A stretch of DNA of 64,000 nt from Paenibacillus caui (GCF_019904135.1 NZ_JAIOGQ010000027.1:1-64000); one strand, 5' to 3'; positions 15,980-26,095 are shown, numbered from the stretch's first letter. Program-made: numbers and translations. The notes: generated by a model not told the origin, from the sequence alone.

Positions 15980-16738
15980 GTGGAATCCCGGGAAAATAAA
16001 GTCCCCTGCGAGCCGATAGACGTATGTCTGCTGGCAGGAAAAATCATGCTGCAAAGCGGAGCCGAAACGTACCGGGTGGAAGATACGATGATCCGGATCG
16101 CCTCCGGTCTGGGCATTTCCGCGTCACACAGCTATGTAACCCCGACAGGCATCATATTTCAGGCTGGCGGCACTGAAGCGGCCAAGCTGATCCGGATCGT
16201 GGAACGGACGACCGATCTTGAGAAAGTGGCGGCTGTCAACAGCATTTCCAGAAGGCTTGTCGCCGGCGAAATGGATTCGGATGAAGCCGTATCGCTGCTG
16301 AGAGACATTGATGAATCCGGGCATGCTTATCCTGTAGCGCTGCAGATCGCGGCTGCGTCGGTGTCAAGCGGCTGCTTTGCGATCATGTTCGGAGGCAGCT
16401 GGTTTGACGTTGTGCCTGCTCTGGTTAGCGGGGGAGTCGGCTATGCCGCGGTGATTCTGTTCCACAGGCTGATTCAGGTCAAGTTTTTTGCCGAGTTTAC
16501 GACATCGCTGCTCATCGGGCTGTTCTCCTACCTGTTTGTTAGGCTTGGCATCGGCAAGGAGATGGACAAAATCATTATCGGATCGGTGATGCCGCTTGTG
16601 CCCGGACTGCTCATTACCAATGCCGTCAGGGATCTGATGGCCGGCCATCTGGTGTCCGGCTTGTCAAGGGGAGCGGAGGCCATGCTCACCGCATTCGCCA
16701 TCGGCGCGGGAGTGGCGGCCGTATTTACATTTCTATAA
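15980..16738 (+). CDS. ThrE-type threonine/serine exporter, large half (DUF1212)
   Basis: About 252 residues. The N-terminal soluble part has the family motif LLAGKIMLQSGAETYRVEDTM, followed by SYVTPTGI and, after residue 120, five hydrophobic helices including GSVMPLVPGLLITNAVRDL. Together with the next gene it makes the two-part form of the ThrE exporter, expected to export threonine, serine or small peptides. Start is uncertain: GGAG at 15965-15968 favours the GTG at 15980, while a GTG at 15968 overlaps that site. An ATG at 15975 is in another frame. Confidence 0.85.
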   Translation: MESRENKVPCEPIDVCLLAGKIMLQSGAETYRVEDTMIRIASGLGISASHSYVTPTGIIFQAGGTEAAKLIRIVERTTDLEKVAAVNSISRRLVAGEMDSDEAVSLLRDIDESGHAYPVALQIAAASVSSGCFAIMFGGSWFDVVPALVSGGVGYAAVILFHRLIQVKFFAEFTTSLLIGLFSYLFVRLGIGKEMDKIIIGSVMPLVPGLLITNAVRDLMAGHLVSGLSRGAEAMLTAFAIGAGVAAVFTFL

Positions 16739-16753
16739 GTTAAGAGGGATTTT

Positions 16754-17179
16754 ATGTTTATACTGACACAGATCATAACCAGTTTTATCGCATCAGCCGG
16801 CTTCGGCATTATTTTTAACGCTCCGAAGCGTTCGCTGCTCCAGTGCGGACTCGCCGGAATGCTCGGCTGGACAATCTATCTCATTCTGGATCCCCGCTTC
16901 GATACGGTCATCTCGACGGTGGCCGCCACGTTCATGGTAGGCGTGATCAGCCAGCTCTCTGCTAGAGCATATAAGATGCCGGTCATTATATTCAGCGTAG
17001 CGGGCATCATCCCTCTGGTTCCTGGGGGTCTGGCTTATGATGCCATGCGAAAGTTTGTGGAGAATGACTACAATGTAGCTGTCCAGCTTGCCGCCGAGGC
17101 GTTCCTGATTTCCGGCTCCATTGCGATCGGGCTTGTTTTGTCCGAGGTGCTGAACCAGATGCTGCAAAAAAAGCACTAA
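16754..17179 (+). CDS. ThrE-type threonine/serine exporter, small half (DUF3815)
   Basis: 141 residues with about four to five hydrophobic helices. FGIIFNAPKRSL and GIIPLVPGGLAYDAM are the typical sequences of the small partner; the VPGG helix mirrors VPGLL in the large half. It begins 15 bases after the large subunit and both are required together in this family. Confidence 0.85.
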   Translation: MFILTQIITSFIASAGFGIIFNAPKRSLLQCGLAGMLGWTIYLILDPRFDTVISTVAATFMVGVISQLSARAYKMPVIIFSVAGIIPLVPGGLAYDAMRKFVENDYNVAVQLAAEAFLISGSIAIGLVLSEVLNQMLQKKH

Positions 17180-17930
17180 ACTTTGAAAAAGCTTGGCGCG
17201 CACATCAAGAAGCATCAGATTGACCCAGGCTTCCGATCGGGTGGTACCAAGAGACGTATGATCATCCCGGACACAAATGTCCGTCTTCCCTCCGTTTTCT
17301 TTCCTTCTATTCCCGATCCGGAATCGTAAGACAGCGCCCGATTACCAACCCGTGTAAAAAGGAATACAACAGAGTTCACCGTTCATCTCCTGATTCAAAC
17401 ACCCAGTACATTTATGACAGTTTGGGAGAGCCAAGATAATTAATGGCTTCAATCCCATTTATGAATTACAAACTGAACGGTTACTATACACTATATTTAT
17501 AGTTACATTAATATTTTCTATCATTTACATGTTACTTTTTCAAAAGAAAAATAAGTAATTTTACTTGTTTAAGAGGGTGTGTTTTCCACACCCTCTTATT
17601 TATTGCACAGAGCCGGTTAAAATCTTTTGATTTTTTGGGTCTTATCTTTAAGTCCGTTTCACTTGGATGTATCGATGACTTTTTTTATAAGTTCTTGAGT
17701 TTCTTCTTGGGTTTGCTTCTTCCTGTTTATCCCCTCCTAGTAGATATTATGAGGAAGGGAAGCATGTCATACTGTAAGACATGGTAGGATTAAAACGTAA
17801 AACTCTTAAAATTTAGTAAGACACGTTTGTAAGACGTGATTCAGCTGGAATTTATCTCATACGATTAGCGTAGCTGGAACTTCGGCATTAAGCCATTCAA
17901 GCACCGTTGGAACTTCTTTGTTGTTCTGAA
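17180..17930. other. Gene-free region with possible T-box remnant
   Basis: About 750 bases without an intact gene. CGGGTGGTACCAAG at about 17237-17250 matches 11 of 14 bases of the T-box sequence AGGGTGGTACCGCG and is followed by a GGACA/TGTCC hairpin, but no specifier stem and no downstream synthetase or amino-acid gene are present. A minus-strand run reading RKKQTQEETQELIKKV (about 17660-17730) sits behind an AGGAGGGG site without a normal start codon and looks like the first residues of a lost gene. Confidence 0.35.
17571..17602 (+). terminator. Orphan intrinsic terminator
   Basis: AAGAGGGTGTG and CACACCCTCTT form an 11-bp stem with a short loop, then ATTTATT. No gene ends near it; it may have belonged to a lost transcript. 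Confidence 0.6.
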
Positions 17931-17933
17931 TAT

Positions 17934-18059
17934 ATGGGAGAAATAACTTCCCCGGATAATGCTGTGACGGCTAGGGATGCCAGGGAAGTAACGCGAATGA
18001 TGATTGAATATGGAGTGATTAACATTACCGGTCAGGATGAAATGATCTTGTCCTACTAA
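17934..18059 (+). CDS. Short open frame of unknown status
   Basis: 41 codons (begins MGEITSPDNAV, ends DEMILSY) with protein-like composition, but no clear ribosome site. It overlaps the end of the convergent SLH-GH18 gene by four bases. It could be the C-terminal fragment of a lost gene. No family recognised. Confidence 0.2.
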   Translation: MGEITSPDNAVTARDAREVTRMMIEYGVINITGQDEMILSY

Positions 18060-19678
18060 AATGTATAATTGTCAAAACGGCTTGCATTGTTCAGCGCTTC
18101 CCAGATTCCTTCACTCTCTCCGCCAATCGACCAGTAGGCGAAGCCGGCGATATTGTTGCCCGCAGCCATCCGGTATTTAAGTGTCAGGGAACGGGCGTCC
18201 TCAAACCACAAACGGTGCAATACCCTGCTCTGCGTATAGGAGGACACATACTGCCCTAAAGAAGCGTTCCACACCGGCTTCATGCCGAAGCTGCCGATTC
18301 GCTCAATCTGTTCGGTAAGCGTAATATCTTCCGAGGAAAACGTGCTTCCGTCCGCTTTCACGGACCAGTCGCGATTATAGAGAGGCATCCCCAGAATGAC
18401 CTTCTCCGGTTCTGTCTGGTTCAGCAGCTTCTCAAGCGCGGACTTCACCCAGGGCAATGAGGCAACCGGACCGGGATCCGGGGCGGACCCCCAATGCTCG
18501 TCATAGCCCATTAGAACGAGATAATCGGCGCTTCTTGCAAGCGCTGCATAGTCAAAGGCAGCCGTCCAGTCCGAACCGAGGTCAGGGGACACGCAGACCG
18601 ACAGCATATCCCCGTTCCGATGCAGCTTGGCGGCAAGATCTGCCACGAATGCCGTTAAAGCCTTTCGGTCTTTCGGAAGCACATTCTCAAAATCCAGATT
18701 CAGTCCGTCAAGATTATATTTCTTCGCATAGGCGGCAAGCGCCGAGGCCGTTTCTTTAGCCTGATTGCTGTCTGAAAGCATATCATGGGTCACATCGGCA
18801 TTGGAGCGGTTGCCCGCCATAGCCCATACTTTTCTGCCAGTCGCTTTAGCCCAAGCAACCAAGGTCGGATCGGTCTTGTCGGACATCGCTCCATTATTCT
18901 CAAGAAAATACCACCTTGGAGAAATGACGTTCACGGCTGAGCGGCTGACCGATGCCTTAAACTCCTCTGCCGTCTGCCCATACTGCCAGCCCAGTTGTAT
19001 TGGTTCAGCGGGAGAAGCGCTTATTTGCTGTTCCCATGCTTTCTTGGTAATCATTCGGTCCATAATGACCGCCATTTCTTCGCGGGTCACGATATCGGCA
19101 GGACGAAAACGGCCGTTCGCCCCCTCCATCAAGCCCATCCTTTGTACAGTGTAAACGTCTGACGCCGCCCATGGCGCGATATCGCCGGCGTCTCTAAAAA
19201 GGCTTCCCGGATTGCCGCTCCCTGCCTTCTGCTTCAGAAAGCGGGTGAGCCATACCGCAAGCTCCTGGCGGGCGACGCCTTCATTCGGCAAGTATTTGCC
19301 GGTTCCTTGGCCTTGAGCCAGTCCCAAATAGGCCCCGGCCTGAACATATCCATAATACCAGGTGCCCTTCGGCGTATCCTGAAACACCGGAATTCCGCCT
19401 GCGGACGGCTCAAGCGCAAGCAGCCTGAACAGGGCTGTCATGCTTTCAGCGCGGGTTATTGCCTTTTTTGGGGAAAATATACCCGGCCCGGTTCCTTCCA
19501 TGATCTTTCGTTTATATAAATCATTGATTGCCTCGGCGGCAAAGCTTCTGCTAATATCGTTAAAAGCCGGTATACTTTCTTCCTGTGCCCCTTTAACCTT
19601 CAAATCCATTGATAGATGAGCTGCGCTCATGCCAAGTCCAAGCACGATCAGGGCAACTATTTTCTTCCAACGTTTCAT
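18056..19678 (-). CDS. SLH-anchored GH18 glycosidase
   Basis: 540 residues. A signal peptide is followed by three S-layer homology repeats (about residues 35-215; for example FNDISRSFAAEAINDLY and AITRAESM) that bind secondary cell-wall polymer. The rest is a glycoside hydrolase family 18 barrel with the catalytic signature DGLNLDFEN, where the final Glu is the proton donor, and the terminal barrel strand GFAYWSIGGE. GH18 members of this type cut N-acetylglucosamine polymers such as peptidoglycan or chitin at the cell surface; the exact substrate is not visible. Ribosome site GAGGT. Single gene. Confidence 0.9.
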   Translation of the reverse strand: MKRWKKIVALIVLGLGMSAAHLSMDLKVKGAQEESIPAFNDISRSFAAEAINDLYKRKIMEGTGPGIFSPKKAITRAESMTALFRLLALEPSAGGIPVFQDTPKGTWYYGYVQAGAYLGLAQGQGTGKYLPNEGVARQELAVWLTRFLKQKAGSGNPGSLFRDAGDIAPWAASDVYTVQRMGLMEGANGRFRPADIVTREEMAVIMDRMITKKAWEQQISASPAEPIQLGWQYGQTAEEFKASVSRSAVNVISPRWYFLENNGAMSDKTDPTLVAWAKATGRKVWAMAGNRSNADVTHDMLSDSNQAKETASALAAYAKKYNLDGLNLDFENVLPKDRKALTAFVADLAAKLHRNGDMLSVCVSPDLGSDWTAAFDYAALARSADYLVLMGYDEHWGSAPDPGPVASLPWVKSALEKLLNQTEPEKVILGMPLYNRDWSVKADGSTFSSEDITLTEQIERIGSFGMKPVWNASLGQYVSSYTQSRVLHRLWFEDARSLTLKYRMAAGNNIAGFAYWSIGGESEGIWEALNNASRFDNYTF

Positions 19679-19892
19679 AAATCATACCTCGCTTCATGAC
19701 AACTCTATCGGAACATTTGTTATACTACCAAATCTTCACTAGTTCATCATGAGGCAATTGTTGGATGAAAGGAATAATAGAATTTTTTAATAGATTCTTT
19801 TAATAGATTTTTTTGAATTGAACACCTATTTCGTATAGACTATTTCTATTAAACAGCTTGAACAACTGCAAGTTTTGAAGGAGGCTTCTTTT

Positions 19893-21083
19893 ATGACATC
19901 GTTTAACACCTTGATTGATCGAAACAATACCTCATCCTCAAAATGGGATGCGCGTTCTGCCATATTTGGTACCGAGGACGTTCTGCCCATGTGGGTTGCC
20001 GACATGGACTTTAGAGCGCCTGACGCTGTAATTCAGGCACTGCATAAAAAAGTAGAGCATGGCATTTTCGGATATACCTACATGACGGACAGCTACAAAC
20101 AAGCCGTAGCGGATTGGATGCAGCGGCGCTTCGGATGGACCATCCAGCCCGATTCAATCGTACATTCTCCCGGAGTCGTGCCGGCGCTCCATCAGATTGT
20201 CCAGGCCTTTACGGAGCCCGGCGATCAGGTCATTATCCAGCCGCCGGTCTATCCTCCGTTTTACAGAGTGGTCGCGAACCAGGGGCGGGAGCTGGTCCTG
20301 AACCCGCTGCGGCGGGACGGCGACAGCTATTCAATAGATTTCGACCATTTGGAAAGCCTGATGAATGACAAAGTCAAGCTGCTCATTCTGTGCAGCCCCC
20401 ACAATCCGGTTGGCCGGGTTTGGAGCCGGGAAGAGCTGGAACAGCTGGAGACAATCGCCGAAAAACACAATATTTTAATCGTATCCGATGAAATCCATGC
20501 GGACATTGTGTTTCAGCCAAATCGGCATATTCCTTACGCCTCTTTATCCGAATCGGCAAGCAGCCGCTCCATTATCTGTACGGCGCCCAGCAAAACCTTC
20601 AATCTCGCCGGTTTAAATACGTCCAATGTCATTATTCCGAACCCGAATCTCCGCTCCAAGCTTGCAACGACCATGCGCAAGAACGAGATGACGGGTATGG
20701 GCATCCTCGGTACGGCCGCTGCCGAAGCGGCATACAATCATGGCGAAGAGTGGCTGGATCAATGCCTCGCCTATATCCGGTCCAATCTGGAATATGTACA
20801 CCGCCATACGTCCGGCTATAAGGACTCCAACGGCTCTCCGCTCATTAAGTCCAGTCTGCCGGAAGCTACCTATTTATTATGGCTGGATTTCGGCGCCCTG
20901 GGCATGGACTCCAAAGAGCTGAATGCCTTCATTGTTGAAAAGGCCCGGCTAGGCCTGAACGACGGCTCCGCATTCGGCAAAGAGGGCGCGAGCTTTATGC
21001 GCATGAATCTGGCCTGTCCGCGCAGCACGGCCGAAGAAGCGATGGCCCGTCTGGATTTGGCCATGCAGCAGCTGGGCAAATAA
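19893..21083 (+). CDS. MalY/PatB-family PLP aminotransferase (putative C-S lyase)
   Basis: 396 residues. Class I/II PLP fold with the subgroup hallmarks ALPMW-like LPMWVADMDF near the N-terminus, HGIFGYTY, SPHNPVGR, SDEIHADI and the PLP lysine in SKTFNLAG. Family members cleave cystathionine or cysteine conjugates to thiol, pyruvate and ammonia; PatB and MalY differ in side functions and I cannot choose. Start at 19893 has GAAGGAGG at good spacing, preferable to an in-frame ATG six codons earlier. Monocistronic with its own terminator. Confidence 0.9.
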   Translation: MTSFNTLIDRNNTSSSKWDARSAIFGTEDVLPMWVADMDFRAPDAVIQALHKKVEHGIFGYTYMTDSYKQAVADWMQRRFGWTIQPDSIVHSPGVVPALHQIVQAFTEPGDQVIIQPPVYPPFYRVVANQGRELVLNPLRRDGDSYSIDFDHLESLMNDKVKLLILCSPHNPVGRVWSREELEQLETIAEKHNILIVSDEIHADIVFQPNRHIPYASLSESASSRSIICTAPSKTFNLAGLNTSNVIIPNPNLRSKLATTMRKNEMTGMGILGTAAAEAAYNHGEEWLDQCLAYIRSNLEYVHRHTSGYKDSNGSPLIKSSLPEATYLLWLDFGALGMDSKELNAFIVEKARLGLNDGSAFGKEGASFMRMNLACPRSTAEEAMARLDLAMQQLGK

Positions 21084-21097
21084 GCGTATGAAAGACA

Positions 21098-21143
21098 GAA
21101 AGCCTCCACCCGAAAAATCGGGACTGGAGGCTTCTTTGTTTTT
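21098..21143 (+). terminator. Intrinsic terminator of the MalY/PatB gene
   Basis: GAAAGCCTCCA...CCGA pairs with TCGG...TGGAGGCTTC, followed by TTTGTTTTT. Confidence 0.85.
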
Positions 21144-21326
21144 ATGGGTCTAAACACAAACTCCTCCTCTTAAGCACTACAAGGCAGCCCTTCTTGCTTT
21201 TCGAAAAATCAACAAAAGCCGGTTCATGCCCAATAGAGAAGAGCAGGAATCCGGCTTCGTTATAAAAAATCCCCTTAGTTAATGACGCTAATGACGCCAT
21301 TAGTCCAATCGTGCTGCGGCAGGATG

Positions 21327-21367
21327 AAACTCCCCTGAGCTGGATGCTCTTTAGGGGAGTTTCTTTT
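21327..21367. terminator. Terminator-like hairpin before the GH32 gene end
   Basis: AAACTCCCCT and AGGGGAGTTT form a 10-bp stem; a T-rich tail is on the plus side and a short one on the minus side. It probably ends the minus-strand fructanase transcript, possibly acting in both directions. Confidence 0.6.
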
Positions 21368-21397
21368 TCGGCGATTCTTTTGCTCTTACTTTGGGCC

Positions 21398-24300
21398 TTA
21401 CTTGGACCACTCAGCGCTTAGCCACCCGGCATACATCGATATGGACGATTTTACCGGACCGCCAGCATCGCTCTTTTCCAGCAGTTTCAGGCAGTCGTCT
21501 ACATGCTTCATGACCTGCCGCTTGTTGCCTTTTTCCAATTGATGCTTGGCCTGCCCCAGCTTGACGGTCAACTGCTTCTCCAGGGAGCGGTCCAGCGCGC
21601 CGGCCTCAGCCAAATCCCGAACCCGGTTCATCAGCCCGTCGAGGCTGACTTCGATCTTAACGGGAACGTTGACGTCGTCGATATTAATGTGCCCCCAGCC
21701 GCCGGTACTTTGATCGACGATCTTGATAAACAGCTCTTCTCCGATGTAAGCTGAAGCATTCCAGAACTTCCGTTGATACATTTCGTAATTGTTTCCGGTC
21801 GACTTCATCAGCTCCTTGCCGTCCGACGTCCGGACGAGCGCCACATATAATTTGTCCGGATCCTTGCCGCCGCCGATCAGAAAGTCAATCTGACCGTCTC
21901 CGCCCAGGATGAAGTTCTGCGAATGAAGCTCGCCCGTACCTTCGTCCCCCACATCTCCCGGCCGGATTCCCCATAAGTGGTATTTGCCGGGAATGACGCC
22001 TGACGGATTGAACGGGCCACCCCAGCCCCAGTCATTGCGGTCCGTCACGTTGCCGTCACTGAAAGTGTTGCCGGAGACGACCGTCCAACCTGTAAGGTCT
22101 CCGGTTGCGAAATCATGGTTGGCCAGTTCGGCATAAGGGGGACGTTCGGGTTTGGCGAAGGCGGGAATGGTTTCCCCGAAGGCGGAATTCATGGACCAGA
22201 CCTGCATCGATTTCACGTTCAGCGTACCGTTGGCCCATATTTGCAGCCCAAGCGCATCGTAACGGCTCGGATAAGCTCTTGTGGTCAAGCTTTTCAGGCC
22301 ATTCGCGTAAGCCTCAATCATCGAGCGGTCCAGGAACAGGTGCAGTCTAAGATTCTCGCCGGCAAGCTCCAGCTTGCCGCCCTGGATGCCGCGGGTGCGG
22401 GCGTCCGGGTCAAGCGTCGTCTTATCGCGGTTGACGTTAAGCGTTGAAGCTTTTGCGTCATAGTAGATCAGCGTCTCTTCTTCCCCCTGGGGAGACCTAA
22501 GGACTTTGATGCCGTACTGATCGGCGCTGCCCGGTTCAAACTCGATGATCATTTCCAGCATGTCGCCCTTTATGTTTCTCAGAAGCTCGTTGGCCTGTTC
22601 CAGATTTTGATACTCAAAGGAGGCCAGCTCCTGATTTCGCAGCGATTGCAGCTCCGCGATCGGTTCTACTCCGAGCTTACCGTCCTCCCTAAGGAACAGT
22701 TGGACCGGAAGGCCGCCGCCGTGCGCCCATCCCGAATCATAATCCACTTGGGGCGTGCGTTCCCCCTGCGCGATGGTGAACAGGATCGCGCGTCCGGTAA
22801 CGGGATCAACCATCCCGCTCGGACCGGTAAAGTGAAAATCGCCGACATCGATCAGCTGCGCTTCTTCCTGGTCGGGAGTAAATCTGTAAGCTTCATGATT
22901 CCATGTACCGATCCAATAGTAGACCTCCACATCAGCACCCTCGCCGACCGGACTGATCAGGAAAATATGCTTTTGCTTGCCGTCCTTATCCTTTCCGACC
23001 GGAAGCAGGACAGGCAATTCCCAAACCTTGCCCAGGTACGGGTATTTGAGGTAATCGCTTTCATAAAGCGGTCCTTTGTATTCCCAGTCGGTCATATTTT
23101 GGGAGGCGTACACGAGAACGGTCCCGCCTTTGCCCTCCAGTCCTGAGGAGACCAGCTGCACCCATTCGTCACCGTCCTTGAACACGAACGGGTCCCTAAA
23201 TTGCCCCCATGCCCCTGTTCCTGGCTCCTGTACGGTAACGGGAACCGGATGCTTCGCCCAATTTGTCAGGTCGTTATCGCCGTCCTGCGGATAAGTGCTT
23301 CTTGCCAGGCCGGTTCTTTGGTTGGGAGAAGCGCTGTCGTTCCCGGCGGTGAAGAACAGGGCCGGAATGCCGGACTCGTCATAGGTCGCGCTGCCGGACC
23401 AGTCGCCGTCAGGGTCGAGATTGTTGTTCTCCGGCGCCAGCGCGATGCCCGCATCGCGCCAATGGACCATGTCGGGGCTCACCCAATGCCCCCAATGGAT
23501 TTGGTGCCAATAGGGCCCCTGGGGATTGAATTGATAGAACAAGTGATACTGGCCGTTGAAATAAATCGGCGCATGCGGTTCATTCATCCACTGGCCCGGG
23601 GAAGTAAGATGATATTGCGGCCGGTATCTGTCGGCCGCCAGCAGATTCCGGTCCCACGCCAGATCCTGTTGCGGGATGGACGGGATCTGGCCGCCGTATG
23701 GGGCCAAATATTGCTCGAAGGAAGCCTTAATCTCTTCGGCCGTCATGGCCCGGTCGTGTATTCTGACTTCATCGATGACCCCGTTAAACATGTTGAGCGT
23801 GAACGTGCCGGCCAACAAAACGCCCTGGTTGTTCTGGCCAATGACCAGCTCGCGGTCCGAAGGCGTAATAGGTGCGCCTCTGGGCGTATCCTGCGAAGCG
23901 ACCTCGACTCCGTTCAAGTAAAGCTTGATCTTCGATAGTTCCCGGTCATAAGTGGCGACCACGTAGTTCCATTTGTTCTTCGCAAGCGGATGATCGTTCG
24001 ACCATGCTTCCACCCATTCCTGGTTCAATCCCAGCTGCATCGACCAAGACCCGTGCCGGTACATGCCAAGTATATAGCCCTGCCGGTTCTCCCGGTCATG
24101 CTGATTCACGATAGCGGACAGCCTATGCTCATCTCCCCACTCGTAGGATCTGGGGGCAACCCACGCTTCGATCGTGAGGGCATCCTGCGGCTTCTCGATG
24201 TCTGCTCCCTTTCGGGTCACCCAAGTGGAATACCCGTCGAACAAGAGGGCATTCCCTTTGATTCCTTTCCTGCGCTGCGGATCGTTCGACGGCTTGTATC

Positions 24301-25975
24301 TGGCCTGGTTAAAAACATAGTCAATCGGATCTTTCCGGGCCGTCACGGAATCCTCAGCGGTTTGGCCGGATCCCTCGTCAAAGGACCAGCCTCCGATAAC
24401 GCCCGGCACATAGACATTGAAACCGTCCACATTGATATGCCCTGTCGTTGACTGATCGGTTATTTTCAAATAGACCTCTTCTCCCAAATATTTGGATGCG
24501 TTCCAGCTGACTTTCCGATACGATTCGAATTCCGGCAGCTGCGGCCCTGTTTCCTTCATCAGCACCGCTCCGTCTGCCGCCCGGATCAAAGCCACATACA
24601 GATTGTCCGGATCCTTGGCCCCGCCGATCAGAAAATCGATCGTACCCGAGCCGCCCAGAACGAAGGTGCCGGACGTGAGCGATCCCGTCCGCGAGTCCGG
24701 ATTCATGCCCTCCGGGGCGCCCGAATAACCCCATACATGATAAGTCCCCTGTTGGTTAAAAGGCAAATTCTCGTCCCAATAGCTTGATCGGTTGGTCACC
24801 GTACCCGTAAAGGCATCGCCTTCGGCGGTCCATCCCCTCAGATCACCAGTTTCGAAATCCGGGTTAGGGATGGTATATCGACCGCTTTCCGCAGCAGGCA
24901 CCACATTGGTCCGGAAATCATCGAAGTTGAGATGGCCGAACTCTCCCGTGCTGCGGTCGACCAGCCTAACATAAACCTCTTCGCCCAAGTATTCCTTGGC
25001 ATCCCACTCAACCCGGCTGTACGTTTCGGATTGGGTCCCTGTCGCTTTAAACAACTCCTGGCCGTCCGACGCTCTGACTAAAGCGGCATACAAATTGTCG
25101 CCATCCTGTCCTCCACCGATCAAGAAGCTGACCACGCCGGTGCCGGCCACCTCAAACCGGCTTGACTCCAGTACGCCGGTCCTTGCATCGGCTTCCTGTT
25201 CGGAGGCTCCGGCAAAGCCCCAAAGATGGTACGTCCCCTGCTGTTCAAAGCGCCTCGCTCCTCCCCAATAGGTGGACGCATCCGTGACTGCCCCGTTAAA
25301 CGCATCCCCTTGAGCGATCGTCCAGCCCGTCAAATTGCCGGATTCAAAGCCGGGATTCTCAATCGTTGTCGGGAGCAGCTTTGTCCTGAAGTCATCGACA
25401 TTCAGATGGCCGAACCCCCCCGCCTCCTGATCGACAACTCTGAAAAACAGTTCCTGGCCGATATATTCCGATGCTTCCCATATCACTCTTGTATAGGCTT
25501 CGTCATCAGGCCCAGTGGCCTTAAACAATTCCTTCCCGTCCGACGCCCGGACCAGAGCCACATACGGCGTAGCCTGGTTTTTTCCGCCTCCGATCAAAAA
25601 GCTGACCCGGCCGCTGCCTTCTACATCCGGATTTCCGGCCAACCGGAAATGGCTGGATTCCAAAATTCCGGTTTGCCCATCCTCGCCATCCTTGAATCCC
25701 CATAGATGATACTGGCCGTGATGATTAAAAGGCTTGTTCACGTCCCAGTAGGTGGCCTGATCCGTTACATCGGCGGCACCGAAGGCCTCGCCTTGAACGG
25801 TCCAGCCGGTCAAATCCCCGGTTTCGAAATCCGGATTGACGATCTCCTCCGGCAAAGCCTCCGACGCAAACCCGCTGCTCACAGGCAAGCCCGCTCCTCC
25901 AAAATCGAACAGGCAAGCGGCAAGCACGGTGAAAATAACCGTCAGCCGAACAAACCGGCTTTTTTTCCGCTTCAT
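21398..25975 (-). CDS. Large multimodular secreted GH32 fructan hydrolase
   Basis: About 1525 residues. Order: signal peptide; three copies of a module of about 160 residues (starting NPDFETGDLTGWT, ending GHLNVDDF-like, about 45-530); a LamG/concanavalin domain (about 530-755); a GH32 five-blade propeller with its beta-sandwich (about 780-1285); a fourth copy of the module (about 1290-1445); and a helical C-terminal FIMAH-like domain. In the GH32 part FRDPF and WELPVLLPV give the transition-state Asp and acid/base Glu, but the nucleophile motif WMNDPNG reads WMNEPHAP. Fructan such as levan or inulin is the likely substrate. Start 25975 fits GGAGG; 18 upstream codons are open. LacI-type operators and a cre-like site lie upstream. 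Confidence 0.88.
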   Translation of the reverse strand: MKRKKSRFVRLTVIFTVLAACLFDFGGAGLPVSSGFASEALPEEIVNPDFETGDLTGWTVQGEAFGAADVTDQATYWDVNKPFNHHGQYHLWGFKDGEDGQTGILESSHFRLAGNPDVEGSGRVSFLIGGGKNQATPYVALVRASDGKELFKATGPDDEAYTRVIWEASEYIGQELFFRVVDQEAGGFGHLNVDDFRTKLLPTTIENPGFESGNLTGWTIAQGDAFNGAVTDASTYWGGARRFEQQGTYHLWGFAGASEQEADARTGVLESSRFEVAGTGVVSFLIGGGQDGDNLYAALVRASDGQELFKATGTQSETYSRVEWDAKEYLGEEVYVRLVDRSTGEFGHLNFDDFRTNVVPAAESGRYTIPNPDFETGDLRGWTAEGDAFTGTVTNRSSYWDENLPFNQQGTYHVWGYSGAPEGMNPDSRTGSLTSGTFVLGGSGTIDFLIGGAKDPDNLYVALIRAADGAVLMKETGPQLPEFESYRKVSWNASKYLGEEVYLKITDQSTTGHINVDGFNVYVPGVIGGWSFDEGSGQTAEDSVTARKDPIDYVFNQARYKPSNDPQRRKGIKGNALLFDGYSTWVTRKGADIEKPQDALTIEAWVAPRSYEWGDEHRLSAIVNQHDRENRQGYILGMYRHGSWSMQLGLNQEWVEAWSNDHPLAKNKWNYVVATYDRELSKIKLYLNGVEVASQDTPRGAPITPSDRELVIGQNNQGVLLAGTFTLNMFNGVIDEVRIHDRAMTAEEIKASFEQYLAPYGGQIPSIPQQDLAWDRNLLAADRYRPQYHLTSPGQWMNEPHAPIYFNGQYHLFYQFNPQGPYWHQIHWGHWVSPDMVHWRDAGIALAPENNNLDPDGDWSGSATYDESGIPALFFTAGNDSASPNQRTGLARSTYPQDGDNDLTNWAKHPVPVTVQEPGTGAWGQFRDPFVFKDGDEWVQLVSSGLEGKGGTVLVYASQNMTDWEYKGPLYESDYLKYPYLGKVWELPVLLPVGKDKDGKQKHIFLISPVGEGADVEVYYWIGTWNHEAYRFTPDQEEAQLIDVGDFHFTGPSGMVDPVTGRAILFTIAQGERTPQVDYDSGWAHGGGLPVQLFLREDGKLGVEPIAELQSLRNQELASFEYQNLEQANELLRNIKGDMLEMIIEFEPGSADQYGIKVLRSPQGEEETLIYYDAKASTLNVNRDKTTLDPDARTRGIQGGKLELAGENLRLHLFLDRSMIEAYANGLKSLTTRAYPSRYDALGLQIWANGTLNVKSMQVWSMNSAFGETIPAFAKPERPPYAELANHDFATGDLTGWTVVSGNTFSDGNVTDRNDWGWGGPFNPSGVIPGKYHLWGIRPGDVGDEGTGELHSQNFILGGDGQIDFLIGGGKDPDKLYVALVRTSDGKELMKSTGNNYEMYQRKFWNASAYIGEELFIKIVDQSTGGWGHINIDDVNVPVKIEVSLDGLMNRVRDLAEAGALDRSLEKQLTVKLGQAKHQLEKGNKRQVMKHVDDCLKLLEKSDAGGPVKSSISMYAGWLSAEWSK

Positions 25976-26081
25976 CACATCGCCTCCAACATACGTTTTC
26001 AGAATCATACTTTCAAATGACCCTAACATGAAAAAGACAGATGGAATGACCGCTGCACGTTTACAAATGCATGCCTTTTTG

Positions 26082-26095
26082 CGTAATCGATTACG
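26082..26095. promoter_or_regulatory. LacI-type operator, proximal
   Basis: CGTAATCGATTACG is a perfect 14-base palindrome with the central CG typical of LacI-family operators, about 110 bases before the fructanase start. A near copy lies about 190 bases further upstream. Confidence 0.55.
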
